From positions 20,070 through 84,069 of the forward strand of contig JASCPE010000007.1 in NCBI GenBank assembly GCA_029959865.1: a stretch of DNA of 64,000 nt. The letters run 5' to 3'. The notes beneath the pieces were generated by a model. That model was not told the origin of the DNA and made no database searches. It saw only the letters and a list, made by a program, of their open reading frames with translations. Made by a program: the position numbers and the translations under genes. The stretch is from Microbacteriaceae bacterium PS02070 (GTDB lineage Bacteria; Actinomycetota; Actinomycetes; Actinomycetales; Microbacteriaceae). Below, piece after piece: positions 56,802 to 64,000 of the stretch. Within the stretch, counting starts at the first letter, position 1, and every line of letters begins with the position of its first letter.

Positions 56802-59021
56802 ATGTCAGAGCCGACCATCATCTACACCCACACCGACGAGGCGCCCGCACTGGCCACCGCCTCGTTCCTGCCGATCGTGCGGGCGTTCGCCGGCACGGCT
56901 GGGGTGACGGTCGAAACGCGCGACATCTCCCTCGCCGCGCGTATCCTCGCCGCGTTCCCGCAGGCGCTCACCCCGGACCAGCAGGTCGGCGACGCCCTGG
57001 CCGAGCTCGGCGGCCTCGCCACTCTGCCCGAGGCGAACATCATCAAGCTCCCGAACATCTCCGCCTCCATCCCGCAGCTCAAGGCGGCCATCGCGGAGCT
57101 GCAGAGCCAGGGCTACGACATTCCGAACTATCCCGACGAGCCGCAGAACCTCGACGAGAAAGTCATTCGCTCCCGATACGACAAGGTCAAAGGCTCTGCC
57201 GTCAACCCGGTCCTGCGCGAGGGAAACAGCGATCGACGGGCGCCCCTGTCGGTGAAGAACTACGCGCGGAAGCACCCGCACCTCAACAAGCCCTTCGAGA
57301 GCGGATCGAAGACGCGAGTCGCGACGATGAGTGCGGATGACTTCCGCAACAACGAGAAGTCCTTCGTCTCCACGACCGATGACGTTCTGAAGATCCAGCA
57401 CGTCGCCGACGACGGAACAGTCACCGTCCTCAAGGAAGAGCTCAAGGTCCTTCCCGGGGAGATCATCGATGCCACCTTCCTCTCGGCGCCCGCGCTCGAC
57501 GCCTTCCTCGCCGAGACGCTGCAAGAGGCCGAGAAGGACGACGTCCTGTACTCGGTGCATCTGAAGGCGACGATGATGAAGGTCAGTGACCCGATCATCT
57601 TCGGCCACGTCGTGCGCGCCTTCTTCGCCGATGTCTTCTCGACGTACGGCGATGAGCTGGCCGCCGCGGGCATCAGCGCCAACGACGGCCTCGGCGCCAT
57701 CCTGAGCGCGCTGGACTCGCTGGCGAACGGTGCCGAGATCCGCGACGCTTTCGAGAAGGCGATCGCCGCGGGGCCGCGCCTGTCGTACGTCAACTCGGAC
57801 AAGGGCATCACGAACCTGCACGTGCCTTCAGATGTCATCGTGGACGCATCCATGCCGGCGCTCGTACGCAACGGCGGGAAGCTGTGGGGCGTCGACGGCG
57901 GCGAAGACGACACCATCGCGGTGATCCCGGATTCGTCCTACGCGGGCGTGTACCAGGCCGTCATCGATGACGTCATCGCCAACGGTCCGCTGGACCCCGC
58001 GACGATTGGGAGTGTCTCGAACGTCGGTCTCATGGCGCAGGCTGCGGAGGAATACGGCAGCCACGACAAGACCTTTGAGATCGCGGCCGCCGGCGTCGTG
58101 CAGATCGTCGACTCGGAGGGAGAGGTGCGCATCGAGCACACCGTCGCTCCCGGCGACATCTGGCGCGCTACCCAGACCAAGGACATCCCGGTCAAGGACT
58201 GGGTCGGACTCGCGGTCTCGCGCGCTCGCGCGGCCGGAGTCCCGGCCGTCTTCTGGCTGGACGCAAACCGGGCGCACGACGCGCAGCTGATCGCGAAGGT
58301 CGCGACCTATCTCGGTCAGCTCGATACAACGGGTGTGACGACGACCATCCTGCCGCCCGCCGAGGCCACCCGGTATTCGCTCGCGCGCATGCGCCAGGGG
58401 CTGGACACCATCTCGGTGACCGGCAACGTTCTGCGCGATTACCTCACCGACCTCTTCCCGATCCTCGAAGTGGGGACCTCCGCGAAGATGCTCTCGATCG
58501 TGCCCCTGCTGGCGGGGGGAGGGCTCTTCGAGACCGGTGCGGGCGGATCCGCGCCGAAGCACGTGCAGCAGCTGCTGTCCGAGGACTACCTGCGGTGGGA
58601 TTCGCTGGGTGAGTTCTTCGCCCTGGCCGCGTCCTTCGAGCACCTCGCCGGCTTTGCCGACAACGCCAAGGCGAAGGTCTTGGCGGACACGCTCGACGCT
58701 GCGACGGGGACCTTCCTGGAGGAAGACAAGTCGCCCGGCCGGAAGCTCGGGACGATCGACAACCGAGGGAGCCACTTCTACCTCGCGTTGTACTGGGCTC
58801 AAGAACTGGCCCGCCAGACCGACGACGCGGAACTCGCGGCGGTCTTCGCCCCGGTCGCCGAGGCTCTCGCCGCGAACGAAGGCGAGATCGTGAAGGAACT
58901 CGTCGGCGTGCAGGGCGAAGAAGTCGAAATCGGTGGGTACTACCACCCGGATGAGGAGAAGGTCGCCCAGGTCATGCGTCCCTCCGTCGCCTTCAACGAG
59001 ATCATCGACGCCATCGCCTAG
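56802..59021 (+). CDS. icd: Isocitrate dehydrogenase (NADP), monomeric type
   Basis: Oxidative decarboxylation of isocitrate to 2-oxoglutarate in the citric acid cycle. At 739 residues it is the large monomeric form, not the 45 kDa dimeric one. [20 protein letters not shown] at the start and [19 protein letters not shown] are characteristic, as is [20 protein letters not shown] with substrate-binding residues. The NADP-specific C-terminal part includes [18 protein letters not shown]. Start at ATG 56802 by length; the ribosome site is weak (GAAAG). Confidence 0.96.
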   Translation: MSEPTIIYTHTDEAPALATASFLPIVRAFAGTAGVTVETRDISLAARILAAFPQALTPDQQVGDALAELGGLATLPEANIIKLPNISASIPQLKAAIAELQSQGYDIPNYPDEPQNLDEKVIRSRYDKVKGSAVNPVLREGNSDRRAPLSVKNYARKHPHLNKPFESGSKTRVATMSADDFRNNEKSFVSTTDDVLKIQHVADDGTVTVLKEELKVLPGEIIDATFLSAPALDAFLAETLQEAEKDDVLYSVHLKATMMKVSDPIIFGHVVRAFFADVFSTYGDELAAAGISANDGLGAILSALDSLANGAEIRDAFEKAIAAGPRLSYVNSDKGITNLHVPSDVIVDASMPALVRNGGKLWGVDGGEDDTIAVIPDSSYAGVYQAVIDDVIANGPLDPATIGSVSNVGLMAQAAEEYGSHDKTFEIAAAGVVQIVDSEGEVRIEHTVAPGDIWRATQTKDIPVKDWVGLAVSRARAAGVPAVFWLDANRAHDAQLIAKVATYLGQLDTTGVTTTILPPAEATRYSLARMRQGLDTISVTGNVLRDYLTDLFPILEVGTSAKMLSIVPLLAGGGLFETGAGGSAPKHVQQLLSEDYLRWDSLGEFFALAASFEHLAGFADNAKAKVLADTLDAATGTFLEEDKSPGRKLGTIDNRGSHFYLALYWAQELARQTDDAELAAVFAPVAEALAANEGEIVKELVGVQGEEVEIGGYYHPDEEKVAQVMRPSVAFNEIIDAIA

Positions 59022-59038
59022 ATCCGCGTTCACGACAT

Positions 59039-59074
59039 GAGAAAGGCCCCGAGCATCTGCTCGGGGCCTTTCTC
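59039..59074. terminator. Bidirectional terminator between icd and the L,D-transpeptidase gene
   Basis: Sixteen perfect pairs (59039-59054 with 59059-59074), loop ATCT, with AAA/TTT within the stem near its base. It lies between convergent genes. Confidence 0.88.
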
Positions 59075-59081
59075 GTGGTGG

Positions 59082-60581
59082 TCAGGACGGGTTGCCGCCG
59101 GGAGTCTGACCGTAGATCTTCACCTCGGTACCGAGCTCGGTCCAGTAGTAGAGCTCCTTGGCCTGCTCGTTCGACATACCGATGCAGCCGTTGCTGCCGG
59201 GCGTTCCGGAGAAGTGGTTGTCCTGCCAGTAGACGCCGTGGAATGCCTGGTCGCCGTTGAAGTACATGACCCACTCGACATTCGGGACCTCGTAGGTCTC
59301 GTCCTCGCGACCGGCATCGCGGAAGTTCGAGATCATCGTCTGCTCGCGGACGAACGCACGGATCGTGTAGTTGCCGGTGTACGTCTCGGCCCCGCCCGGG
59401 CGCCCGGTCGCGACGGACCAGTCCTTGACGACCTCGCCGTTCTCCTTGAGGTAGACGTGCTGGGCACTGAGGTCGACCTCGACGGTGCGCGCGAGCTCGG
59501 TCACCTTGTGTTCCGTGACGGAGACGGGCAACTTGTAGGCGCCGTTCCCGGCTGCCAGCTGCTCGGCGAATGCGTCTGCGATGCCGTCGGTCGAGTCAAG
59601 TTCACGTCCGTCCTGACCCTCCTTCTTCGTCGCGAGGACATCGCCGGCGGTGTTCGTGACAACGGTGGCGTCCACTGCTTCCTGGTTGACCTGCTCGGGG
59701 AGCTTCTCGACGAACGGCTCGATCTTGGCGGCATCAACGGAGACTGCGAGTTCACCGTCGGCGTTCGGCTCGACGGTGATCCAGCTCGCGGCTTCGGCAC
59801 GGTCAACCGCGACGACCTCTTCATCGTCGACGTAGAAGCCCACATCGTCGAGCATGCTGTTGAGTCCACTGACAGTCGCTTCCGCATCATCCGTGGTGAT
59901 CGCCGCGGCGATCGATGAGGGAGTCGGCTCGATGACCGCGGTGTCCTCGCCATCGGCGAATGCCGTCTGGAAAGCGGTGGTGAGCTGGTTGACATCCACT
60001 CCCTGGCCGTTGGTCGCCGGGGTCACTTCGAACGAGTCACCGTTGAGCGCGACGGATGCGTTGACGGGCTCGACGAAGAGATCGGGTGCGACGGTGCCGA
60101 GCGCCGTGGTGGCGGTGACCGCGTCGATGCTCACGTCCGTCGAGATGGGGTCGCCGAACCACTGGGTGACGTTCCACGCCGGGCGCGCTTCGAAAGCAGA
60201 GGCGGCCAGCGCCTGAGCATCGACGCTCGCTCCGACATCGGATCCCGATACGGCCGGTCCACCCTCGCCGAGGGTGACGGTCGTCTCGGCGAGTCGATCA
60301 GCGATGGCCTGCTCGGCGGCGCCCTGCGTCATGAATCCGACCGGGACTCCTGCGACCTGGGTTCCCGGCGCGATCAAGAAGGCGGAGGCGGCCGCCGCTC
60401 CCGCGACCACGAGACCGGCCGGTACGCCGATCCAGAGACCCCAGCGGCGTTTCTTGGGCGGTTCCTCGGTCGGAGCCCACTGCAGTTGCGTCGGATCCGT
60501 CTGGTCGATGCGCTCTGTCGGAGTGTTGCCGGACAGATCGCCGACATCACCAGTCGTGTTCGGTGTGGCCAGATTGGTCAC
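59082..60581 (-). CDS. L,D-transpeptidase (YkuD domain) with PG-binding-type repeats
   Basis: Membrane-anchored cell-wall enzyme of 499 residues that makes 3-3 peptidoglycan cross-links or attaches proteins. A basic segment PPKKRRWG precedes one helix (about 47-70). A long extracytoplasmic region follows (about 75-365) with duplicated domains of the PG4/YkuD-associated type. The catalytic YkuD domain holds AFHGVYWQ and SNGCIGM with Cys466. GTG start with ATGGGGAAG upstream. Actinobacteria use 3-3 links in stationary-phase walls. Confidence 0.92.
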   Translation of the reverse strand: MTNLATPNTTGDVGDLSGNTPTERIDQTDPTQLQWAPTEEPPKKRRWGLWIGVPAGLVVAGAAAASAFLIAPGTQVAGVPVGFMTQGAAEQAIADRLAETTVTLGEGGPAVSGSDVGASVDAQALAASAFEARPAWNVTQWFGDPISTDVSIDAVTATTALGTVAPDLFVEPVNASVALNGDSFEVTPATNGQGVDVNQLTTAFQTAFADGEDTAVIEPTPSSIAAAITTDDAEATVSGLNSMLDDVGFYVDDEEVVAVDRAEAASWITVEPNADGELAVSVDAAKIEPFVEKLPEQVNQEAVDATVVTNTAGDVLATKKEGQDGRELDSTDGIADAFAEQLAAGNGAYKLPVSVTEHKVTELARTVEVDLSAQHVYLKENGEVVKDWSVATGRPGGAETYTGNYTIRAFVREQTMISNFRDAGREDETYEVPNVEWVMYFNGDQAFHGVYWQDNHFSGTPGSNGCIGMSNEQAKELYYWTELGTEVKIYGQTPGGNPS

Positions 60582-60638
60582 GACTTCCCCATTTCTTCTC
60601 GTGCGAAACGCACGTCAGTGCCACCGCGCGTATCTGCT

Positions 60639-60644
60639 ATGGTA
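60639..60644 (-). promoter_or_regulatory. Candidate -10 of the L,D-transpeptidase gene
   Basis: TACCAT on the minus strand. The leader of about 50 bases can form GTGCG-TTT-CGCAC. Confidence 0.4.
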
Positions 60645-60665
60645 CAGCGGCACCTGGGAGAGGTC

Positions 60666-61229
60666 TCAGTCAGCAGAACACAGTTCGGTAAAGGTCGCGA
60701 AGGACTCTTGCGCCGAGAAGATGACCTCCTGCAGCTCAGGGAAACGCGCGAAGTCGCCGCCCGCGACTTCGGTGAGAATGGCGGACGCGCTCTCGAAGCC
60801 GTCCACCAAGCCCGGGAGCTGGGCAGCGACGTCGGCGTTGCTCACCTGGCTCGCCGCGGCGCTGATGCTCTCGCCGAGCGACGACAACGTGGCGGCGGCC
60901 TCCTCGGGCTGGGACGGGTCGAGCTCTGCCAGACCCGTGGCGGCATCGTGGACGACATCGCTCACAGCGCCGCAGGCTGCCTCGATGGACTGCCCGTCGT
61001 CCGCGGAACCATCAGGGTCTTCACTGGGCTGGGGCGTCGCGCTGGATGACTCGGAAGGGCCGGACTCCGGCTCGGATGGGGTCGTCGAGGGGGAAGTGGC
61101 CGTCGGCTCCGCGGAGGTGGACGGCGACGCAGTCGCGTCGGCATCCGTGTCTGTCCCGGGTGCGCAGGCGGTGAGGCACAGCACGGCCGCGAGTGCGAGA
61201 ACGAGCGTCGAGTACGAGCGACGGTGCAT
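60666..61229 (-). CDS. Hypothetical lipoprotein
   Basis: The 187-residue product has a signal peptide with lipobox LTAC (Cys22), a long Ser/Thr/Pro/Glu-rich linker (about 25-75) and a small helical domain with two cysteines (EAACGAV and FTELCSAD) at its ends, which may pair. The frame is open upstream, but the ATG at 61229 has AGGAGG five bases before it and places the signal peptide at the N-terminus. No family recognised. Same direction as the L,D-transpeptidase gene, 85 bases away. Confidence 0.8.
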   Translation of the reverse strand: MHRRSYSTLVLALAAVLCLTACAPGTDTDADATASPSTSAEPTATSPSTTPSEPESGPSESSSATPQPSEDPDGSADDGQSIEAACGAVSDVVHDAATGLAELDPSQPEEAAATLSSLGESISAAASQVSNADVAAQLPGLVDGFESASAILTEVAGGDFARFPELQEVIFSAQESFATFTELCSAD

Positions 61230-61309
61230 GAAGGCCTCCTGGGGTGCATCACCAGCGTAAGCGAGGGTCGTCGGGGCGATGACCGGCGCGTGTCTCTGGT
61301 GTGTCGTTC

Positions 61310-62671
61310 TCAGGGAGCGAAGACCTTGCCGGGATTCAGGATTCCCCGAGGGTCGAAGACGCGAACGATGTCGCGTTGGAGCTGCCATTGGTCGTCGCCG
61401 AGCTCGTCTGCGAGCCACCGACTCTTGAGGATGCCGATCCCGTGCTCGCCCGTGAGAGTTCCGCCGAGAGCGAGGGAGGCTCGGAAGAGCTCGCCCGCGG
61501 CTTCCCAGATCAGGTCGGGCACGGTGTCGCCCTCGAAGATGAAGTTCGGATGCAGGTTCCCGTCGCCCGCGTGGCAGACCGTGGGGATGGAGATCGCGTA
61601 CTCGCGTTCGATCCGCGCAATCTCATCGAACATCGCCGGCATTGCGCTCCGGGGAACGGAGACGTCTTCGATGAGGGTCGTCCCCAGTCGCTCCATCGCG
61701 GGGTGCATGGAGCGGCGAACGCGCAGCAGGTGCTCGCCCTGGACCTCGTCCGCGGCGATGGTGACCTCGCCGGCGGCGTGGCCGATGATGACTGCGATTG
61801 CGTCGGCTTCGGCCTGCGCGGCAGGTCCATCGGTCTGGATGGTGAGCTGCGCGGTGCCTGCCCGAGGGGCGGGCAGGTCGAGGAGGTCATGGACGGCGGC
61901 AAGGCAGGCCGCATCCATGAGCTCCATGATGGACGGCTGGATGCCGGCTGCCGTGATCGCGCTGGCCGCCGCGGCGGCGTGCCGAACGCCGTCGAACGAG
62001 GCCGTCAACGTGACGGTCTCGCCGGGTACCAGTCGCCGGAGTTTCAGGGTCGCGCCGACGACGACGCCGAGGGTTCCCTCCGAGCCGATCACGAGCGAGG
62101 TGAGGTCGAGGCCGGTGACGCCCTTCACACTGCGATGGCCGAGCGAGATCAGCCGGCTATCGGCGAGGACGAGATCGACACCCAGCACAGCATCGCGGAC
62201 CACCCCGTACTTGGCACAGAGAAGGCCGCCGGCGCCGGTCGCGATGTTGCCGCCCACCGTGGAGATCGCGCGGCTCGCCGGGTCCGGCGCCCACCACAGT
62301 CCGTATGCTCGCAGGGCCTCGTTCAGGTCGGCATTGATGATGCCGGGTTCGACCACCGCGAGCAGGTCGTCGGGGCGCACCTCGAGGATTCGGTCCATCC
62401 CGAGCATCGACAGCACGATCTCGCCCGGCCCCGCGTTAGCGGCGCCCGCCAACCCCGTACCTGCGCCCCGAACCACGACGGGGGTGTGTGAGTCGTAGGC
62501 GATACGGAGCGTCTTTTGCACGTCCTCGACGGAACGGGCGTGCACGACGGCAAGCGGGTCACCGAGGGAGGAGTGTCCGGACTTGTCTCCTCGGGTGGCG
62601 CGCAACGACTCCGGACGGGTGTCGATCTGGTCTCCGAGCTCGCGGCGCAGTCTTTCCAAGGCCGCCGTCAT
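61310..62671 (-). CDS. FAD-linked oxidase, glycolate oxidase GlcD / D-lactate dehydrogenase type
   Basis: The 453-residue flavoprotein has the FAD-binding (PCMH) motifs PVVVRGAGTGLAGAANAGPG and STVGGNIATGAGGLLCAKYG, and GHRSVKGVTGLDLTSLVIGS, described in parts. The C-terminal domain has VCHAGDGNLHPNF with the substrate/metal histidines and ALGGTLTGEHGIGILK. It probably oxidises a 2-hydroxy acid such as D-lactate or glycolate. The frame is open upstream to 62917, but the ATG at 62671 overlaps the stop of the DUF2568 gene as ATGA, and the extension is the other gene's region. Confidence 0.92.
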   Translation of the reverse strand: MTAALERLRRELGDQIDTRPESLRATRGDKSGHSSLGDPLAVVHARSVEDVQKTLRIAYDSHTPVVVRGAGTGLAGAANAGPGEIVLSMLGMDRILEVRPDDLLAVVEPGIINADLNEALRAYGLWWAPDPASRAISTVGGNIATGAGGLLCAKYGVVRDAVLGVDLVLADSRLISLGHRSVKGVTGLDLTSLVIGSEGTLGVVVGATLKLRRLVPGETVTLTASFDGVRHAAAAASAITAAGIQPSIMELMDAACLAAVHDLLDLPAPRAGTAQLTIQTDGPAAQAEADAIAVIIGHAAGEVTIAADEVQGEHLLRVRRSMHPAMERLGTTLIEDVSVPRSAMPAMFDEIARIEREYAISIPTVCHAGDGNLHPNFIFEGDTVPDLIWEAAGELFRASLALGGTLTGEHGIGILKSRWLADELGDDQWQLQRDIVRVFDPRGILNPGKVFAP

Positions 62672-63045
62672 AACAGTCGCCGCCGACCGACGATCACCCC
62701 GACGGTCACCGCAATCACGCCGAAGATGGTGCCGACCCAGGCCTGACCCATATCCCACCACGCAAGCGTGGCCGACACATACACGAGCAACTCCACGAGG
62801 GCGCGCACGAACGGATGGACCCGGATCACGGCCTTCGGCGAGACGAAGAGGGCCCACAGCAGGATCGCCAACACGGGCGCGCCGATTCCGAAGACGATGT
62901 TCCACGGGAAGGGCCACATTACGAATCCCCAGACCGCGAGCGAAGCAAACGCGAAGAGCTCGACGACGAAGGCGAGGATGTCGACGACGGTCAGCGGCGG
63001 ACGGGTACCGGCGGGACGCTCGGCGGCGGAGGGCTCGGCGGACAT
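62668..63045 (-). CDS. DUF2568 (YrdB-like) membrane protein
   Basis: The 125-residue protein has four helices (about 22-42, 46-65, 76-94 and 99-118) and a basic C-terminus GRRRLL. FAFASLAVWGFVMW and the central PWNIVFGIGAPVLAILLWALFVSPKA (two helices) fit the YrdB family. Function unknown. It is leaderless (TAGACT six bases before the ATG) and overlaps the flavoprotein gene, so they are translated together. Confidence 0.85.
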   Translation of the reverse strand: MSAEPSAAERPAGTRPPLTVVDILAFVVELFAFASLAVWGFVMWPFPWNIVFGIGAPVLAILLWALFVSPKAVIRVHPFVRALVELLVYVSATLAWWDMGQAWVGTIFGVIAVTVGVIVGRRRLL

Positions 63046-63051
63046 GCCTCG

Positions 63052-63057
63052 AGTCTA
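63052..63057 (-). promoter_or_regulatory. Leaderless -10 of the DUF2568 gene, built on a stop codon
   Basis: TAGACT on the minus strand, six bases before the ATG at 63045. Its first three bases are the TAG stop of the upstream gene. Confidence 0.65.
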
Positions 63058-64000
63058 CGGTTGGTCGACCGTGGCAGTGTCGGTGTCGGTGTCGGTGTCG
63101 GTGCCACCGTCGGTTGCGGGCGCGGGGGCTTCGGTGGCAGTGATATCCGTGACCGGGGTTTCGGCAGCCGGTGCGACAGCAGCCTGGCTTTCGGCGTCTG
63201 CCTCCGAGGTTTCGGCGGTGCCGGTCTCGCTCGCGGACGCGTCGGTAGTGGCGTCGTCGGCCGGATCGGTGGCGGTCGGGTCGCCGACGGGCCCGTCGGT
63301 GGCAGTTTCGCTGGTCGCGGGTTGGCTGGTCGCGGGTTGGCTGATCGTCGGGTCTGCGGTCGAGTCCTCGGTCGCGGCGTCGTCTGCCGGGAGTGCTGCG
63401 CTCGGCTCACCCTGGCCAGAATCGGCGCCGGCTCCATCACTTTGACCGGTCTCAGCCGAACCCGGGTTCGTGTCGCCCGCGCCGGTTCCAACATCGTTGC
63501 CCGTCCCGACGTCTTCGCCGTTCGCCGGGTCCTCAGCTGCTGGGTCTTCAGGCGCTGGGTCTTCCGGAGCGGGAGCGGGTTCGGGTTCGGGTTCCGTCGC
63601 TTCCGTGAAGTCATCCAGGTTCGCGAGTGAGACGGGCGTCGTAGGCCCGACGTCTTCTCCGGCGACATAGGACAGGAGAACGGAAGTCGTTGCCGCTTCT
63701 ATGCCTGTGACCATTAAGGTCAGCGTCGCCGTGCCGTCCTCGCCGACCGTCTGTTCGTCTCGCGTCTCTCCGTTGACGTTCGCCCGGACAGTTGCCCCCG
63801 GCTCACCAACGACGTCGAGCGTGATCTCCATGGTGAGAGGGAACACACTTACGGACCGGTACGTGCCCGCGGTAAATGAAGGCGATCCCTCGGGTAGGAC
63901 GGTTTCTCCCTCACCTTCGCCTTCGCCGGGGTCGGTTCCTTCGCCGGGGTCGGTTCCTTCGCCGGGGTCGGTTCCTTCGCCGGGGTCGGTTCCTTCGCCG
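63055..64000 (-). CDS. Acidic, repeat-rich protein, C-terminal part (runs off the window)
   Basis: The frame is open to the end of the window, giving at least 314 residues; the start lies beyond 64000. In order of translation it has a (GTDPGE)n repeat, a GEGEGEGE stretch, and a beta-rich Ig-like segment (SPSFTAGTYRSVSVFPLTME through VSLANL, described in parts). Then follows a tail of about 180 residues made of Pro, Glu, Asp, Thr, Ala and Ser. It ends (TD)n-TATVDQP. No transmembrane helix or LPXTG-like signal is at the C-terminus. Composition suggests an exported surface or secreted protein. Confidence 0.75.
   Translation of the reverse strand, partial: GEGTDPGEGTDPGEGTDPGEGTDPGEGEGEGETVLPEGSPSFTAGTYRSVSVFPLTMEITLDVVGEPGATVRANVNGETRDEQTVGEDGTATLTLMVTGIEAATTSVLLSYVAGEDVGPTTPVSLANLDDFTEATEPEPEPAPAPEDPAPEDPAAEDPANGEDVGTGNDVGTGAGDTNPGSAETGQSDGAGADSGQGEPSAALPADDAATEDSTADPTISQPATSQPATSETATDGPVGDPTATDPADDATTDASASETGTAETSEADAESQAAVAPAAETPVTDITATEAPAPATDGGTDTDTDTDTATVDQP
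63922..64000 (-). repeat. 18-base perfect tandem repeat encoding GTDPGE
   Basis: Unit TTCGCCGGGGTCGGTTCC on the plus strand at 63922, 63940, 63958 and 63976, with a partial fifth at 63994 running out of the window. All visible copies are identical, so the array is recent or homogenised. Confidence 0.9.

Noticed and set aside
63922..64000. A CRISPR array
   Set aside because: The 18-base units are directly abutting, have no spacers and encode an in-frame GTDPGE peptide repeat.

Overview
The window is 64 kb of high-GC bacterial chromosome. Gene content and order point to an actinobacterium of the Microbacteriaceae, Microbacterium-like: rplM-rpsI-glmM, acpS-alr-tsaE-tsaB-rimI-tsaD, guaB with its actinobacterial paralogue guaB3, sucC-sucD followed by a DUF6350 protein and purN-purH, a monomeric NADP isocitrate dehydrogenase, a DUF222/HNH (13E12-type) gene and CIRCE-controlled groES. 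This is inference from gene content; no 16S rRNA gene is present. Nearly all of the sequence is core chromosome. There is no prophage, insertion sequence, plasmid module or CRISPR array.

Layout. 1-5.1 kb: end of an exo/endonuclease-type gene, ugd, the L13-S9-GlmM operon and ppx. 5.1-14.1 kb: coaA, glmS, then an eight-gene chain (acpS, alr, tsaE, small membrane protein, tsaB, rimI, tsaD, small membrane protein) in which every junction is a four-base start/stop overlap, then a THUMP-like methyltransferase on the other strand. 14.1-15.5 kb: groES under two HrcA boxes and a RarD-type permease. 15.6-21.4 kb: a branched-chain amino acid ABC importer, with the binding lipoprotein convergent to livHMGF. 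21.6-28.2 kb: guanine nucleotide synthesis (guaB, guaB3, guaA) with a SURF1-like and a DUF3817 membrane protein, then a Bax-inhibitor family protein. 28.3-34.6 kb: DUF222/HNH gene with repeats, glycerophosphodiesterase, NUDIX hydrolase and a large secreted subtilase. 34.7-38.1 kb: FrdA/AspO-like flavoprotein divergent from a LysR regulator, an odd tRNA-like gene with a CAU anticodon, and a lipoprotein. 38.2-45.8 kb: PcrA helicase, SseB-like protein, a split NHEJ polymerase and ligase pair, and an acyl-CoA dehydrogenase with its TetR regulator. 45.9-52.2 kb: sucCD, F420-type reductase, DUF6350, purNH. 52.2-56.1 kb: a heterodimeric ABC exporter behind a short leader ORF and hairpin. 56.1-64 kb: GNAT, icd, L,D-transpeptidase, lipoprotein, glycolate-oxidase-type flavoprotein, DUF2568 protein and the end of a repeat-rich acidic protein.

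Regulation. The clearest recurring signal is leaderless transcription. At many genes a TANNNT hexamer, usually TAGNCT or TAGGGT, lies 6 or 7 bases before an ATG or GTG. This settles several start codons. Genes with true 5' leaders stand out: groES, icd, the subtilase and the ABC exporter.

Best candidate for a little-described system: the 26-codon ORF with a strong Shine-Dalgarno and a GC-rich hairpin upstream of the ABC exporter pair (52187-52449). It looks like ribosome-mediated attenuation, analogous in layout to the bmrB leader of Bacillus bmrCD. A second unexplained signal is a set of four tandem, covarying mini-hairpins at 17109-17200.
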